DNA from: Mytilus galloprovincialis
Taxonomy: Eukaryota > Mollusca > Bivalvia > Mytilida > Mytilidae
NCBI RefSeq assembly: GCF_965363235.1
Contig: NC_134839.1
Coordinates: 99,157,743-99,221,742 of the forward strand
Direction: 5' to 3'
DNA: 64,000 nucleotides
Shown here: in pieces, positions 1-11,625 of the stretch
Position numbering within the stretch: the stretch's first letter is position 1
Layout of the letters: the number at the start of each line of letters is the position of its first letter
Position numbers and translations under genes: made by a program
The notes under the pieces: model-generated
What the model was told of the DNA's origin: nothing
Database searches by the model: none
The model's input: only the letters and a program-made list of their open reading frames with translations

Positions 1-41
1 ACCTTTGGCCTTGAACGTAAAAAAGGTCAGATCATTACAAC

Positions 42-2150
42 ACTGGCGTCAACGTGATGATCGTAACTGCAATTACGATCATCCCAATATGGCAGACACA
101 AATATAGGGATATTTTAGAAGGCTGATTTTTCCCCTTTAACAGCTTATTTTCAGATTTGTTTTCTATCAAGAAAAATCTTAATAAGCATTGCCATTGAAT
201 GTGTTTTTCATAAATTATAGAAAAACAACCCGAAGAACGAAAATCGAGATTAAAAAAATCACGATGATGATCGTAACTTCGTCTATAGATGATCGTAACT
301 TTGACTTGTTTTTATAAAACGATGATCGTAACTCAAAATTTATGAATGTTTTGTTTTCACTAAAGAACACCCTATTTAGCAGTCACGAAAAAAAAATATA
401 TCATGATTTTAAAATTAAACAAAGAATAAATGAAAACCGCTATTATAAAAAGAAATAACATAAAGAGATTAGCAGACTTGTATACAAATGTCCTCAATAC
501 TATTTTTTTATGAGTAATTTAGTTATAACATTCAAAATGGATTTACGTTGATATGAAGTTGATATAAATATCATTTTCATGATACAGTTTAAGAATACAG
601 GCCAAAACTTTCACTTAATAAAGTAAAGGAAGGCATGAAGTTACATTATATTGATGACTTTCTATCGGTTTTAAATTGTTGCCTGGCCTTATTTTTTCAT
701 AATCAAACTATGACTATTAAACATTGCTAGACTACAGAGCCGGACTTAGAGGGAGGGTCAAGGTGCTGGCATCACCTTTTTTTGTGGGGGAAATTTGGTT
801 GATTTTATAGGGAATCAATGCAGCATGACTGTAGCGGGCCTACTCTTAGGCAGCCAGTCCCCCATCACTTTATGAAAATCTCTGGATACGCCACTGGACT
901 ACTGTTACCTATATGTACCATGGGTTGGCTATTTATATAAAGAAGGAAAAGTTGAAATAGATGGTATACACGTTCATATTAGATTTTTCAAGCTACAAAT
1001 CCTTATATTTCTACGGTATATGACATGTATTATTGAAGTTGGTCGAAGAAGTTGTTTTGGGCCAAACATATCAATAAGGTATCTACCATTTGATTTTTAT
1101 AAGGGGTGATGAAATTTAGCCGAAAAGGCAGGACAGGAGATTTGAGTAAAAAAAGGCCGGATGAACATCTTGGCCAAACAAAAAGGCAGGATGACAATTT
1201 ACGTTAAAAAAAATCAGGATGAAAAAAAACCGGTTGAAAAAAAGCAGGACCGAATAGAGTAAAAATAAAAACGCAGGATAGAGATTTTAACATAAAAAAT
1301 GCAAGACAAAATAATTCATCCTAGCCCCTCCCCCAAATAAAAATCCAATAGTAGCTCCCTTTATTGACGGTTTCATTGTTTTTTTTTTCATTCAACAGAT
1401 ATGATTGAACTTCTTAATGCTTTATTTTTTCAACCTCTCCTTTAAAAATCCCAAATCTGTTAATAAAAGAAACTATAAAGTCTGAATTCCCCAAAAAATA
1501 CCAGATCCTCGAAAGGTGCTATTGTCCCTATAATGTGTAGGGGGAGGGGGATGAAAAAATCTCCTTTTTTTACAAACTGGTCATTAATATGAACTGTCCA
1601 ATATCTTATTTATATAAACATATGAAATCAATATAAAGTTGTTAACCCCCAATGCATTTTAATATTGAACTAGATAACAAATAAATACGAAATCTCGAGA
1701 AGTCATAACCATTTGTGCATTTACCAATAGGACGTTACTCTCCCCTCAGTGGTCGTTCCTTATTATTATCACAAAATCAGCTGATTACGTACATTTTCTC
1801 GCATACTAGACAGCTTTATTTGTCCTTATTTATCAGAAAATGCTTCGTTGGAACAGACAGTTACGATCATCTTAAGTAAAAGTTACGATCATCGTTGATA
1901 AAAATAAACAAGAGTTACGATCATCATCGTGATTTTTTTGTATCTCGATTTTCATTCTTCTTGTTGCTTTTCCATCCGGTCCGAAAAAATATTTCAATGG
2001 CAATGCTTATAAAGATGTTTCTTGACATGATACAAATCTGAAAATAAGCTATTAAAGTGGAGAAATCAGCCTTATAAAATTTCCCTATATTTGTGTCCGC
2101 CATATTGGGATGATCGTAACTGCAGTTACGATCATCACGTTGACACCGGT
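42..2150. mobile_element. Foldback (long-TIR) element with iterated 12-bp motif
   Basis: Two arms of about 300 bp (about 42-345 and 1855-2150) are inverted copies of each other with scattered substitutions. The 12-mer GATGATCGTAAC or its complement occurs five times in each arm: at 56, 72 (inverted), 266, 288 and 321 on the left, and at 1860, 1882, 1914 (inverted), 2109 and 2125 (inverted) on the right. The outermost pair in each arm forms a 28-bp palindrome, perfect at 2109-2136 and with one mismatch at 56-83. Between the arms are about 1.5 kb with no convincing ORF; 1100-1320 holds degenerate direct repeats around GGCAGGATGA. Iterated subterminal motifs in long inverted arms are typical of sites bound by a transposase supplied in trans, which is inference here. 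No transposase is visible, so the element looks non-autonomous. Confidence 0.75.
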
Positions 2151-2640
2151 GATTACAAGGAGGAACAATATACCAAATGTGGTTAAAATCTTTTGAAGCA
2201 TATTGGTTTTAGAGTGTCCACAAGAGTGATATTGCCTTGTATTACAACTGCCACTGTGACCTTGACCTTTGAACTTTAAAGTCAATAGCGCTTAAAACAT
2301 TATTAACGAGTAGCACCATACCAAGTTTTGAGCATTTTGGTTCTAGAGTGTCCATAACAATTTTATCTACACGCAACTTACATGTAGTAGGCGAGGGGAT
2401 AATAAACTAAGTTTTATAAGAATTAGACAAAAAGATGGATTTCCCGCCATGCATGGCAGACTTGTACAGAAACGATATGTTGTCGAAATTCTGTTTTACC
2501 CTTCAAGCCCACGATCTTCCGTCTTATGATTAAACCAGAAATTAAATGTACAATATAATATATATTCAATATTGATCAAACAATTTAAAACGCGGGATGC
2601 CTTCGGCATATAATTTAAATGCATCGTAAGCTGTACACGA
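2151..2640. other. Intergenic, no gene seen
   Basis: AT-rich sequence with no supported gene. It includes TGTGACCTTGACCTTTGA near 2255, a short phrase that looks like part of a dispersed repeat. Confidence 0.4.
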
Positions 2641-2649
2641 CGTCTTTTA

Positions 2650-2880
2650 GACATCGTAATCCATCGTGTAGCCTTCGTAACCCATCGTGTAGCCTTCGTG
2701 ATCCATCGTGTAGCCTTCGTAACCCATCGTGTAGCCTTCGTGATCCATCGTGTAGGCTTCGGTTCAGATGTGAAGCTTAAATACCCGTCTTCGGTTAACC
2801 TTCGTATGTCCATCTTTTGCTATCGTATATAATTTCGGCACCATCGTATAGACTTCGTTATTCATCGTACTTGCTTCGGT
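2650..2880. repeat. 21-bp tandem repeat
   Basis: About five tandem copies of a 21-bp unit containing ATCGTGTAGCCTTCGT, alternating between two subtypes (GTAACCC and GTGATCC), followed by degraded copies to about 2880. Because 21 is divisible by 3, the minus strand shows an open frame with a 7-residue repeat (TRWVTKA/TRWITKA). This is a consequence of the period and not evidence of a gene. Confidence 0.8.
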
Positions 2881-3482
2881 CACTTTTTTGTATTTTAACG
2901 AGATCGGGACCAACTTCGTACGAACTTACAATTTTCGCATTCGGGTGTCCATCGTATATAAAAATCGGGACAGTGTGACGCGGGCATAAACATTTAACTT
3001 ATTAGATATATATATATAAAAATTGTATTAAACTGTCGATAGCGATATAAAAAGGCAGACAGTTAAAGTTAAATCGTTGCTCAAAAAGCAAAATCATCAG
3101 TTCCTTTCATCAAATAAGGAACAAACTTTTATTAATGGACAGGAATGGACTGGACAAATGACCGACATTAAAATGGGTGTCATCAAACTGTCATAAAACC
3201 AAAACCCCTCACAACCGATAAGACAAAGTCATAATGTAAACCGTCATTAAACAGGGAGATATATGATGTGCACTCACCATTTGTTTAAAGACATAATAAG
3301 GGGACTAGCCAAATTAATGAGCGACAAAAGTCACAAATTAAGCAAAGAGGAGAGGGGAAAAAATCGTGACTAAATCTAAAATTGATCAGCAAACCATAGA
3401 CGGATTAAGAGCAGAATAGATTTGAATCAATTATAAAAAAACAGATAAAGAATTCAATCGATAACGAAGTTAATAGGTAACA
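2881..3482. other. Intergenic, no gene seen
   Basis: AT-rich DNA with stop codons in all frames. No RNA gene or clear repeat was recognised. Confidence 0.4.
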
Positions 3483-3645
3483 GTTTTGGTGGGGTTCGTG
3501 TTGTTTGCATTTAGTTTTCTATGTTGTGACTTGTGTACTATTATGTCTCTGACTTTTTTCCTTTTCAGCCATGGCTTTGTCGGTTTATTTTCTATCTATG
3601 GGGTTGACTGTCCCTCTGGTATCCTTCGGCCCTCTTTAACAAAAT
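3483..3645 (+). repeat. Dispersed repeat (TCCCTCTGGTATC family)
   Basis: Matches, in the same or opposite orientation, segments at 14065-14215, 14895-15115 and 54180-54412. Shared phrases are GGTGGGGTTCGTGTTG, CCATGGCTTTGTC and TCCCTCTGGTATC. I recognise it as a high-copy bivalve interspersed repeat. No ORF is evident. Confidence 0.7.
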
Positions 3646-4436
3646 AGAAAAATTAAAAAAAAGTATGTAAAACGGATAAACTTGCGAAAAAGATGGTAGT
3701 ATTTAGCTTTAATTTAAATTTGATCAATTAATAAAACAAAGATGTAAAACTGTTAACGGTCAGGATCTTATCAGACATGAAAGATCATCAAAATTTGCTA
3801 TGAACCTTGAACTTAAAAACACGTACATTGGAAAATCGTTTGTTCTCTAAAAGACAATATAAGCAGGTACAACGCTTGGTATTTTGCAAATAAAACCGTT
3901 TTTATATTGTATATAAACCCTAGTTTATGCTTTGGTTAATATATAGTATAATATTCAAACATATTGTCGTTAAATTGACGCTAATGCTTACATTTTCTTT
4001 TTTTTTTTTTCATGATGACCGATTTGTGATTACTTTGACGAATTTTAAGGAAATTATTTTTGATAAACAGTTTAAAACCGTATATCGTATATGAGCTAAT
4101 GCAATTTAGATTTTATTACTTTAAATGAACGAAAAATATATAGTCAATTTAGGTTAATAATATGACATTAACAAGTTGAAATACAAGGAACATATTGAAA
4201 TATGAGCTAAATACTACTCTAGTAAATACCCAGTCTACGAAAAACAATATTATGTTGAGTATCAAAATTCATCCTTTGCTATATAAAGTTTTCCACTCTC
4301 GTTTACAACTTACATTTAAAGAATGCAGAAATAATACTCATGTAAGATTATCGTTTTTTATGACATTAATCATACTATTTATATTTGGTATCGTAATTAT
4401 CAATAGTGTATAATGTATCAGAAGTTGTAGAGGGCA
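3646..4436. other. Intergenic, no gene seen
   Basis: AT-rich with homopolymer runs. The 72-codon frame at 4195-4413 has no recognisable domain and was not accepted as a gene. Confidence 0.4.
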
Positions 4437-4930
4437 GTATTGGACACTGGTGCGTGGTTTTTGTCCACACAATATTGTGCACTGTTCCGTCCACACAATA
4501 TTGTGCTCTGTTCCGTGGTTTTTGTCCACACAATATTGTGCACTGTTCCGTGGTTTTTGTCCACACAATATTGTGCACTGTTCCGTGGGTTTTGTCCACA
4601 CAATACTGGCACTGTTCCGTGGTTTTTGTCCACACAATATTGTGCAATGCTCCGTGGTTTTTGTCCACATAATATTGTGCACTGTTTCGTGGTTTTTGTC
4701 CACACAATATTTTGCAATGTTTCGTGGTTTTTTGTCCACATAATATTGTGCACTGTTCCGTGGATTTTGTCCACACAATATTGTGCACTGTATCGTGGTT
4801 TTTGTCCACATAATGTTGTGCACTGTTTCGTGTTTTTGTCCACACAATTTTGGGCACTGGTGCGTGGTTTATTGTCGCACAGGATTTGACACGGTTTTGT
4901 TTTTTTCTTCTGCACAGTATGGACACTGTG
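4437..4930. repeat. 35-bp tandem array (about 13-14 copies)
   Basis: The unit is about 35 bp and contains TTTTTGTCCACACAATATTG. Copies differ by substitutions and small indels (for example a shortened copy at 4480-4500). Each intact unit carries the palindrome CACAATATTGTG. Overlapping open frames in several frames on both strands are repeat artefacts. Confidence 0.9.
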
Positions 4931-5142
4931 GCATGGTTTTGTGAACTTGTTTTAAATGCAACGTAACGTAATCCGTCGTATTGTGGTGTTTATTACGATT
5001 TTTTCTTGAAAGCTATGTGTCTAGATGCCTTTTTCCTTGGTTTCTTATTTTTTTTTTTTTTTATATTTGAAACTTTGAAACATATATATTGGGAAATGTA
5101 ATAAATCTAAACAATTGTTCAGTTAAAGTGTTAGAAATAATA

Positions 5143-5400
5143 GAAAAAAGAAGATGTGGTATGATTGCCAATGAGACAACTATCCACAAAAGACCAAAAT
5201 GACACAGAAATTAACAACTATAGGTCACCGTACAACAATGAGCAAAGCCCATACCGCATAGTCAGCTATAAAAGGGCCCCGATATGACAATGTAAAACAA
5301 TTCAAACGAGAAAACTAACGGCCTTATTTATATAAAATAAAGAACAAAAACAAATATGTAACACCCAAACAAACGACAACCACTGAATAAATAAAGCGAT
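5143..5400 (+). repeat. Dispersed repeat (TGGTATGATTGCCAATGAGA family), near complete
   Basis: Contains in order TGGTATGATTGCCAATGAGA, AAGACCAAAATGACACAGAA, CAATGAGCAAAGCCC and TATGACAATGTAAAACAATT. Other copies or fragments lie at 16522-16615 (+), 17515-17690 (-), 24797-24900 (+), 33992-34178 (-), 55797-55850 (+) and 58985-59145 (-). It is a very abundant bivalve repeat, non-coding in this window. Confidence 0.8.
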
Positions 5401-6060
5401 TTACTTGTTTACTTTCATTAAACAAGACTATGCATCACTAGATAAGATGTCGCCGTGTTTGCCATCAATGCACCATGACCTGAATGCAATGGCAGATTCA
5501 AAATGGAAATGCAATATCTTTTAGAGTTTTATAAGGTCATATTACATTTACATGTTCAAATTTCGTACAAGGAACGTTTTAAAATATGAACTGAATACTA
5601 CTCATGCAGAAAGACCTGTCAACAGAAAAAAATACTGTTGGGTTTTAAAACTTATCCTTAGATTTATCATTGTCGTGTAGAACACTAACAGTTTATTTAT
5701 AGACTATATACGGGTATGTTTACTTCTATTTGTAATTACTCATGATTACGATATCCGGGTTGCTTCTATTTATTTTGTTTAAATGTAATATAAAAAAAAT
5801 CGTGACAATTTACAACGTTTAGTCATTTTAGTTTATAATGATTTTAAATCACATGTAAAACACCATCTTGGCAATATTTTTTACAGACACATTTCTGTTT
5901 GTATCCGGCAAAATAAGGATGGATAACAATTTCAATTGATGCACCCTGTATCGTTTTTTTTTTTCATTTGGATTCATGTGATTTCCGTAAACTTTTTTGT
6001 TACCTTGATTTGTTAACGCTAATTAGTTAGCAAAATCAAAGGCTCAAACAAATCGAACAA
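5401..6060. other. Intergenic, no gene seen
   Basis: AT-rich, no recognisable coding, RNA or repeat structure. Confidence 0.4.
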
Positions 6061-6720
6061 ATGGTAAACAACTATTATGTTCCTTACTTGGTACAAGCAT
6101 TTTCTTGTGTAGAAAATGGTGGATTAAACATGGTTTTATAGTGAGCTAAACCTCTCACTTATATGGGGTATATATTTCCCGATTGATACGATATTCTCGT
6201 GGTTGCATTTCCTATCATGATTTTCTTGATAGAGGGTTACTGCTCACTAGGAAGCTATTAAACCAAGAGTTCCAAATGGTGAAGTTGGAATCATCCCTTC
6301 GTAAATTTTACGGACGCCATCACGAGTTGGTTGACCGTTATGGAATAACCGTTTCACAAATGATATCCTTTTATCGTGATGGCACTTACTTATGGCCGAT
6401 GCAACTGCTGGTTTCGTCCCCGAGGGTATCACCAGCCCAGTAGTCATCACGTCGGTGTTGACATGAAAATCATTTATATGAACATTTTATGAAATTTACT
6501 GTTTGCAAAAGTATGAATTATTCGAAATGTTCTTATCATAGGCATATATTACCTTAGTCGAATTTGAACAACTTTTTTTGAAATTTTGGATAATGAATTA
6601 AATTCAGCTTAATACTTGTTTGGCTTTATAACTATTTCGATCTGGGCGTCACTGAACGAGTCTTATGAAGACGAAACGCTCGTCTGGCTTATTAGTTAGT
6701 AGCCTGGTACCTTTGATTAT
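6061..6720 (+). pseudogene. Retroelement relic: C-terminal ORF fragment plus 3' tail
   Basis: The frame at 6183-6443 encodes IRYSRG..SYHDFLDRG, LLTRKLLNQ, SSLRKFYGRHHELVDRYG and VSQM. I recognise this string as the C-terminal end of a reverse-transcriptase polyprotein of a dispersed bivalve retroelement; its class is not determined. No catalytic RT region is present. The non-coding tail follows, with TTTCGTCCCCGAG near 6415 and GACGAAACGCTCGTCTGGC near 6670. Related fragments lie at 15150-15560 (-), 18600-18700 (+) and 60590-60720 (+). Confidence 0.6.
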
Positions 6721-7430
6721 ATCTATTTACACCACTTGGTTGATGCTGGGGGCGTTTCTTCCCTAATGGTATCACCCGCCCAATAGTCAGCACTTCGGAG
6801 ATGAGCATGAATATCAATTGTGTTGTCATTTGTATGATTTACTGTTTGAAAAAGTATATATTATTTGGGGTTTTCTAATCCTAGGCATAGTTTACCGTAG
6901 CCGTATTTGGTACTTTTTTTTTTAAATTTTGGGGCCTTAAGGATGTACTTAGGTGAGGTTTTGGAATTTGTGTCAAATGTTCGGACTCCTTGGTGTTTTT
7001 CCATACAATACAATGTAAAATATTTTGCCCCATAACACCCATTTATTTTTTCATATAAGACTTAATAGCTCATGAAAGGTCATTAACCAAAACTTTAGAA
7101 GATTCTTAATTTTCTTTCTTTTGTTTTGAGAACTAATAATACCAATGCAAATATAAGGTAAAAGTCCGAGTCAGCCTTTTCCCGCCATATTTTAAATCTC
7201 AAATATCTCAAAAAGGAGGTCCATGACCTGTCAATATTTTTAGCTTATTTTTATCCTCAATTGATGCTCTACCAGTTTATAGTATTAATTTTAACTTCTT
7301 AATTTATTAATTTTCACCTAACCTCACCTAAGTACATCCTTAATGCTTTTCAACTTTAAACTTGTTTTGCTTTCTAACTATTTCGATCTGAGTCTTATGA
7401 AGACAAAACACGCGTCTGGCGTATTAAATA
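6721..7430 (+). repeat. Second copy of the retroelement 3' tail, split by a MITE
   Basis: Repeats the tail seen at 6400-6715: the motifs ACCACTTGGTTGATGC, ACTTCGGAGATGA, and GAGTCTTATGAAGAC followed by CGCGTCTGGCGTATTAAA. It is interrupted between GGGGCC and TGCTTTTCAAC by the TTAA element at 6937-7343. Confidence 0.65.
6937..7343. mobile_element. TTAA-flanked MITE (about 400 bp)
   Basis: Perfect 24-bp terminal inverted repeats, beginning TTAAGGATGTACTTAGGTGA, at 6937-6960 and 7320-7343. TTAA at both ends fits a TTAA target duplication, as in piggyBac-like and some other DNA transposons. It sits inside an older retroelement tail, which gives the order of insertion. No coding capacity. Confidence 0.85.
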
Positions 7431-7439
7431 CTAATTCTA

Positions 7440-7772
7440 ATGCAACAACGTTTGTAACGTTCATTTTGATTGGATAACGTGACTTTCTTACATGGCATCA
7501 ATTGACAATTGATGCTATGGGACGTACGCGCAAGCGCAGACGGCATATGACAGATTCTAAATACATGTTTTAACGTTGTTTTCTGTCAGTTTCATTAGAA
7601 TGGAGATAACAATATTGTATTTAAAGCTCCGACAGCATCAATTTGGGATTTGATGGTCGCAAATACCCGTTTACTGTCTCCGCTAACGCGTCGCCAGTAA
7701 ACTTAATTTGCGACCATCAAATCCCCAATTGATGCCGTCGGAGCTTAAAATACAATACAGTTATCTCCTAAG
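7440..7772. repeat. Foldback repeat / hairpin
   Basis: Inverted arms of about 75 bp (7603-7676 and 7694-7769). The left arm runs GGAGATAAC ... AAGCTCCGACAGCATCAATT and the right arm is its complement, with GATTTGATGGTCGCAAAT mirrored closely. The loop is short (about 17 bp). Confidence 0.75.
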
Positions 7773-8635
7773 TCTGATACCGTTGACAAATATTAACTAA
7801 ATACCGATAATTACATATATGAATGTTCCCGGAACTCTGGAGGTACCAAAGTAAGATCTTTTAATCAGAAAAACTAGCCAAATATGTATTCATTAGTTTG
7901 GTTCAAAACTATGAATATGAAGTTAAATTGGAATCAAACTTTTTAAAATTTTCATCGAAAGATCCTGATCGCAAAATAGGTTTTCTTTATATTTCGACGA
8001 AATGATATGATATAAATTATACTGTATAATCCTGAAATTAACCGAACTAAGTACTGTATATGCATTCTGTTCAAACACACATGCCGCGCTTTCACATATT
8101 ATCCGTCCGATCTTTTATTTTACGAAGTTTGAACTATAATGTTATATAAGTTTTTTTCGCATTGCAGGTAGTGCATTCATATCAAGAGACGCTTATCCTG
8201 TTGACGCATCTTGTCTTCCTCTGAAGAAGTTCATGCTAATCCCTCAGTATGTAAATAATGTGTGGTTTATACATTGATTTGTACCATTCTAATCGAATTG
8301 CTAGGATCAAACATCGATAAACTACTATTGCTAATTCAAAGTATGAAATTTGAGAAAATGTTCTCTGCATTAAATGATAACAACGTCATCGTGGAAAATA
8401 GCAAGACGAAAACTCGCAAATTGGTATAAGGTCGAGTCTATGTACTGTTCATTTGTTAAGATAATGATATTTCTTTAAATTTTAAGTTTTTTGTTGATCT
8501 TCAAACCAAGATGGTCGTCTTTATGAAAATAATATTCCATTTAGAGGTGATTAGAATGTTCTATAACCATGATTTCCAAACACCGGTCTTACTCTCTATG
8601 CGCTTTTGATCTTGAAATACTAATATGGTTGTATA
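7773..8635. other. Intergenic, no gene seen
   Basis: AT-rich with no supported ORF, RNA gene or repeat. Confidence 0.4.
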
Positions 8636-9516
8636 TATACTAGTCAACAAAAGAAACGATACAAGACTTTTTTTTTCAAATTTAAGATAAAGTTTTCCGT
8701 TTATAGGACCAATATAGAAGGTAGTAATACTTAATCATTATGGAAATATAAATCCGTTTAAAAAAAATATTTTTTTGCTTTCGTGATGTTTTTTGACGAT
8801 TTTTTTTTGTTTTTTACAAAATTTACATAAAACGACAATTTGAAAAACAGAAGTTTCAACTAATGATGCCAACCTCTCATTTAAAGGTGAAAACAATGTT
8901 TGCCATCAATTTGTTTTTAAAAATCATAGTTTCTTCGTTTATTTGTTTACCAAAATTCGGCCCCACGAGAAATCGTTAAAATGTATACATTATCAACTGA
9001 TTTACCATAGACAGTATGTGTAAAGTGATATTCAAAAAGCTGTCACAATCTTAAAACTAATCCGAAATGTTCCAAATTTACTGTGTGTTGTTTTCATATC
9101 CAAAGCATTGATTTGAGACAAAAATAAAATATTTTTTTTTGCATTTTTTGAGATTTCAAAAAAACACTTTTTTTCTCAAAAATTTGAAAAAACAATATTT
9201 CAACCCATTAGTTACAACATGAAACACAACTTGATTAGCATATTGAATATTTTTAAACAAAGTTGAAATTTTATTTAGTACTTAGAAAGTTAAGTGTCGA
9301 TTTTTTATTCAACTTTCCGCAAAACTTATTTGCACCCTATAGTCGTTTACAGGTAATTTAGATACTTTCCGACAAGTTTTGATTTTCATTATCACATGTG
9401 CATACATTGCAAATGAAAGCTTTTTAAAATAGTGTATTTCATTTTGTTTTATATTAAATACTTTTTGATAAATTTTATTTCAAAGTCGTGTATCGTTTCT
9501 TTTGTTGACTAGTATA
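8636..9516. mobile_element. TIR DNA element / MITE, about 880 bp
   Basis: Terminal inverted repeats of about 28 bp with one mismatch: left from 8636 (TATACTAGTCAACAAAAGAA), right ending at 9516 as its complement. The interior is T/A-rich and non-coding. Termini read TA..TA, compatible with a TA target duplication. Confidence 0.8.
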
Positions 9517-9539
9517 CTTCACCTATATGGTTACTACAT

Positions 9540-10035
9540 ATCAAGTTTGTTCATATCTTTTATGATTTTAGTGTCAGTTTAAAATTTAAATGGGTTTGAT
9601 TTTTTTAGGGGACTTTCCGTTTTAAATTTTTCCTTGGAGTTCGGTAACTTTGTTACTTTACTTTTTAGTATAGATTAAAGTTCCACACAGACTCTTAAGG
9701 AAACACCTGTTATCATCATATGGTTAAAAAAACTAGTTAATCGGAGTTCAGTATTTTTGTGATTTTACTTTTTACATACTGACTGCGTTGTATTTGTAGA
9801 CGAAATACGCGTTTAGCGTTAAGAATTTTAATCCTGGTATCTATGATGAAGTTATGTCGGATTATCCGTAATTGATCAGCAATGTTCCTCTGTCATAATT
9901 TATATACATCATATGATATAAAATATATGTTGGCAAAATGCATAAAAAAGTTGTAATGTACAGGTATTATCTTATTTGACAACAATGACAATGTAAAGGA
10001 TGAAAAATTGCAAATAACTTTTAAAACTCAATGGA
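9540..10035. repeat. Relics of a dispersed repeat
   Basis: Fragments at 9580-9680 and 9700-9790 share the phrases GACTTTCCGTTTT, AGTTCGGTAACTTTG and CAGTATTTTTGTGATTTTAC with 10480-10610, 14260-14440, 44850-45030 and 60290-60410. A degraded copy of the CGCGTCTGGCGTA motif lies near 9795. No gene. Confidence 0.5.
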
Positions 10036-10037
10036 TA

Positions 10038-10365
10038 TATAAAGGAATTTGATGCGACTGTCATACGAGTGAGATGTTTATCGACCTATAAAACCAGGTT
10101 AAATCCACCATTTACCACAAAAGAAAATGCCTGTAAAAAGTAAAATCACAAAAATACTGAACTCAGAGGAAAATCTAATCGGAAAGTCCATAATCACATG
10201 GCAAACGCAAATGACAAAACACATCAAAAACGAATGGACAAGAACTGTCATATTCCTGACTTGGTACAGGCATTTTCAAATGTAAAAAATGGTGGATTAA
10301 ACCTGGTTTTATAGCGCTAAACCTCTCACTTTGATGACAGTCTCATCAAATTCCGTTATATTTAC
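10038..10365. mobile_element. Foldback element
   Basis: Left arm from 10038 (GGAATTTGATGCGACTGTCA) and right arm ending near 10365 are inverted copies. Both contain the phrase (A)AACCAGGTTAAATCCACCAT or its complement. The middle carries the dispersed phrases GACAAAACACATCAAA and CCTGACTTGGTACAGG. Confidence 0.7.
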
Positions 10366-10479
10366 AATGATTCGTGAACTAAACAGACACATCTATCTAC
10401 AAACACATTCATTGATTCGCGTGTCTGACGTCAGAAAATTTTATATGTCACATATATTTGTCGTTCAATGTATATAACA

Positions 10480-10610
10480 AACCAGGATTATGACAGTTGA
10501 TATCCATTCGTTTGATGTGTTTGAGCTTTTGATTGGCCATTTGATTAGAAACTTTCCTTTTTGAATTTCCTCGGTGTTTCGTATTTTTGTGATTTTACTT
10601 TTTTCGTTAC
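10480..10610 (+). repeat. Dispersed repeat fragment
   Basis: Contains TGACAGTTGATATCCATTCG, TTTGATGTGTTTGAGCTTTT and TATTTTTGTGATTTTACTTT, shared with 14300-14430, 44930-45030 and 60300-60410. Confidence 0.6.
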
Positions 10611-10619
10611 AAATCACAT

Positions 10620-11618
10620 AAAAACTAACATAAAAACATTCGACACAGAGCATCCGTATAAGAGTACTCGCGTTCAATGAATGAAGTCTAGTTTAATTTC
10701 AACTGCAACTTATAAATCAATCATGTTCTCTCAAACAACATTTTTGAAACAAGGATATTTACCAGATGTGTACACGAATAAAAAATGTTTGTTGAAGTTT
10801 GAATAAGAGGTTTAGTCCACCAGCAAAAACGGTAGTACTGAAAACGCTTTTTTTCTTGATTTAAGATAAAATGTAGATGAAGAAGTAGATGCGGTTCTCT
10901 ATCCTTAAGCGAAGACTTATTGTACAATGTTGTATTATTGCATCATCATCATATTTTTTGTATTCATCTCTCTATGAGTACCAATGATCGAAAAGGTATC
11001 ATAATGATAGTGTACTTTATACATTGTACCTTTTTATACCAGTTCTCTTTCATTTCTAAAACAACAATAGCATAATGCCATTACCGCTGTTTAATTCAAT
11101 ATAGATTTTTACCTTCTAAATGATACAGGAGACCGTGTGCAATTTTATAAATCAATATGTCGTTTGACATTTCAAAATGTTAATGTTATATTGGTTTTTA
11201 AAGTCGGTTTCAATACATGTTATATGAAGCAGAAAGGTTAGATATTTATATTTGAAATTGGTACATAAGGCGGATGTATATTACCGACACGATATATAGA
11301 ATAATATCCATATAAGCTAGCGATTTATTACACCCGGACATGTTTCATACACACATATAATAATAGTGTGAATATTCAATACATAAAATTGGATAATTAT
11401 CGAACACATTTAAGGTATGTAGACATACACATGATTCAATAAAATCTTATTGATAAACAAAATGTTGTTGGAATGAATTAACCTTAAACAGATTTGTTTG
11501 TTTTCAATATATACATGTTTTATAAAACACACTTCACCTATTTCTGACAAGAATTGTTTGTTAGCTATAGATGCTTGTTAAGTGTGAATGATTTTGTTTA
11601 TTTTTCATTATTTTATAG
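10620..11618. other. Sequence upstream of the DOMON/b561 gene
   Basis: No ORF with recognisable homology. It probably includes the 5' flank or a first intron of the following gene, since an acceptor-like TTATTTTATAG ends at 11618, eight bases before its ATG. No promoter element could be assigned with confidence. Confidence 0.35.
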
Positions 11619-11625
11619 ATATACA

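Noticed and set aside
4338..4926. Several overlapping 100-180 codon ORFs on both strands
   Set aside because: All arise from the 35-bp tandem array; many mutually overlapping frames with the same word in different frames indicate a satellite artefact.
6183..6443. Stand-alone host gene of 86 aa
   Set aside because: The encoded string recurs, broken, at 15150, 18600 and 60600 and belongs to the C-terminus of a dispersed retroelement ORF.
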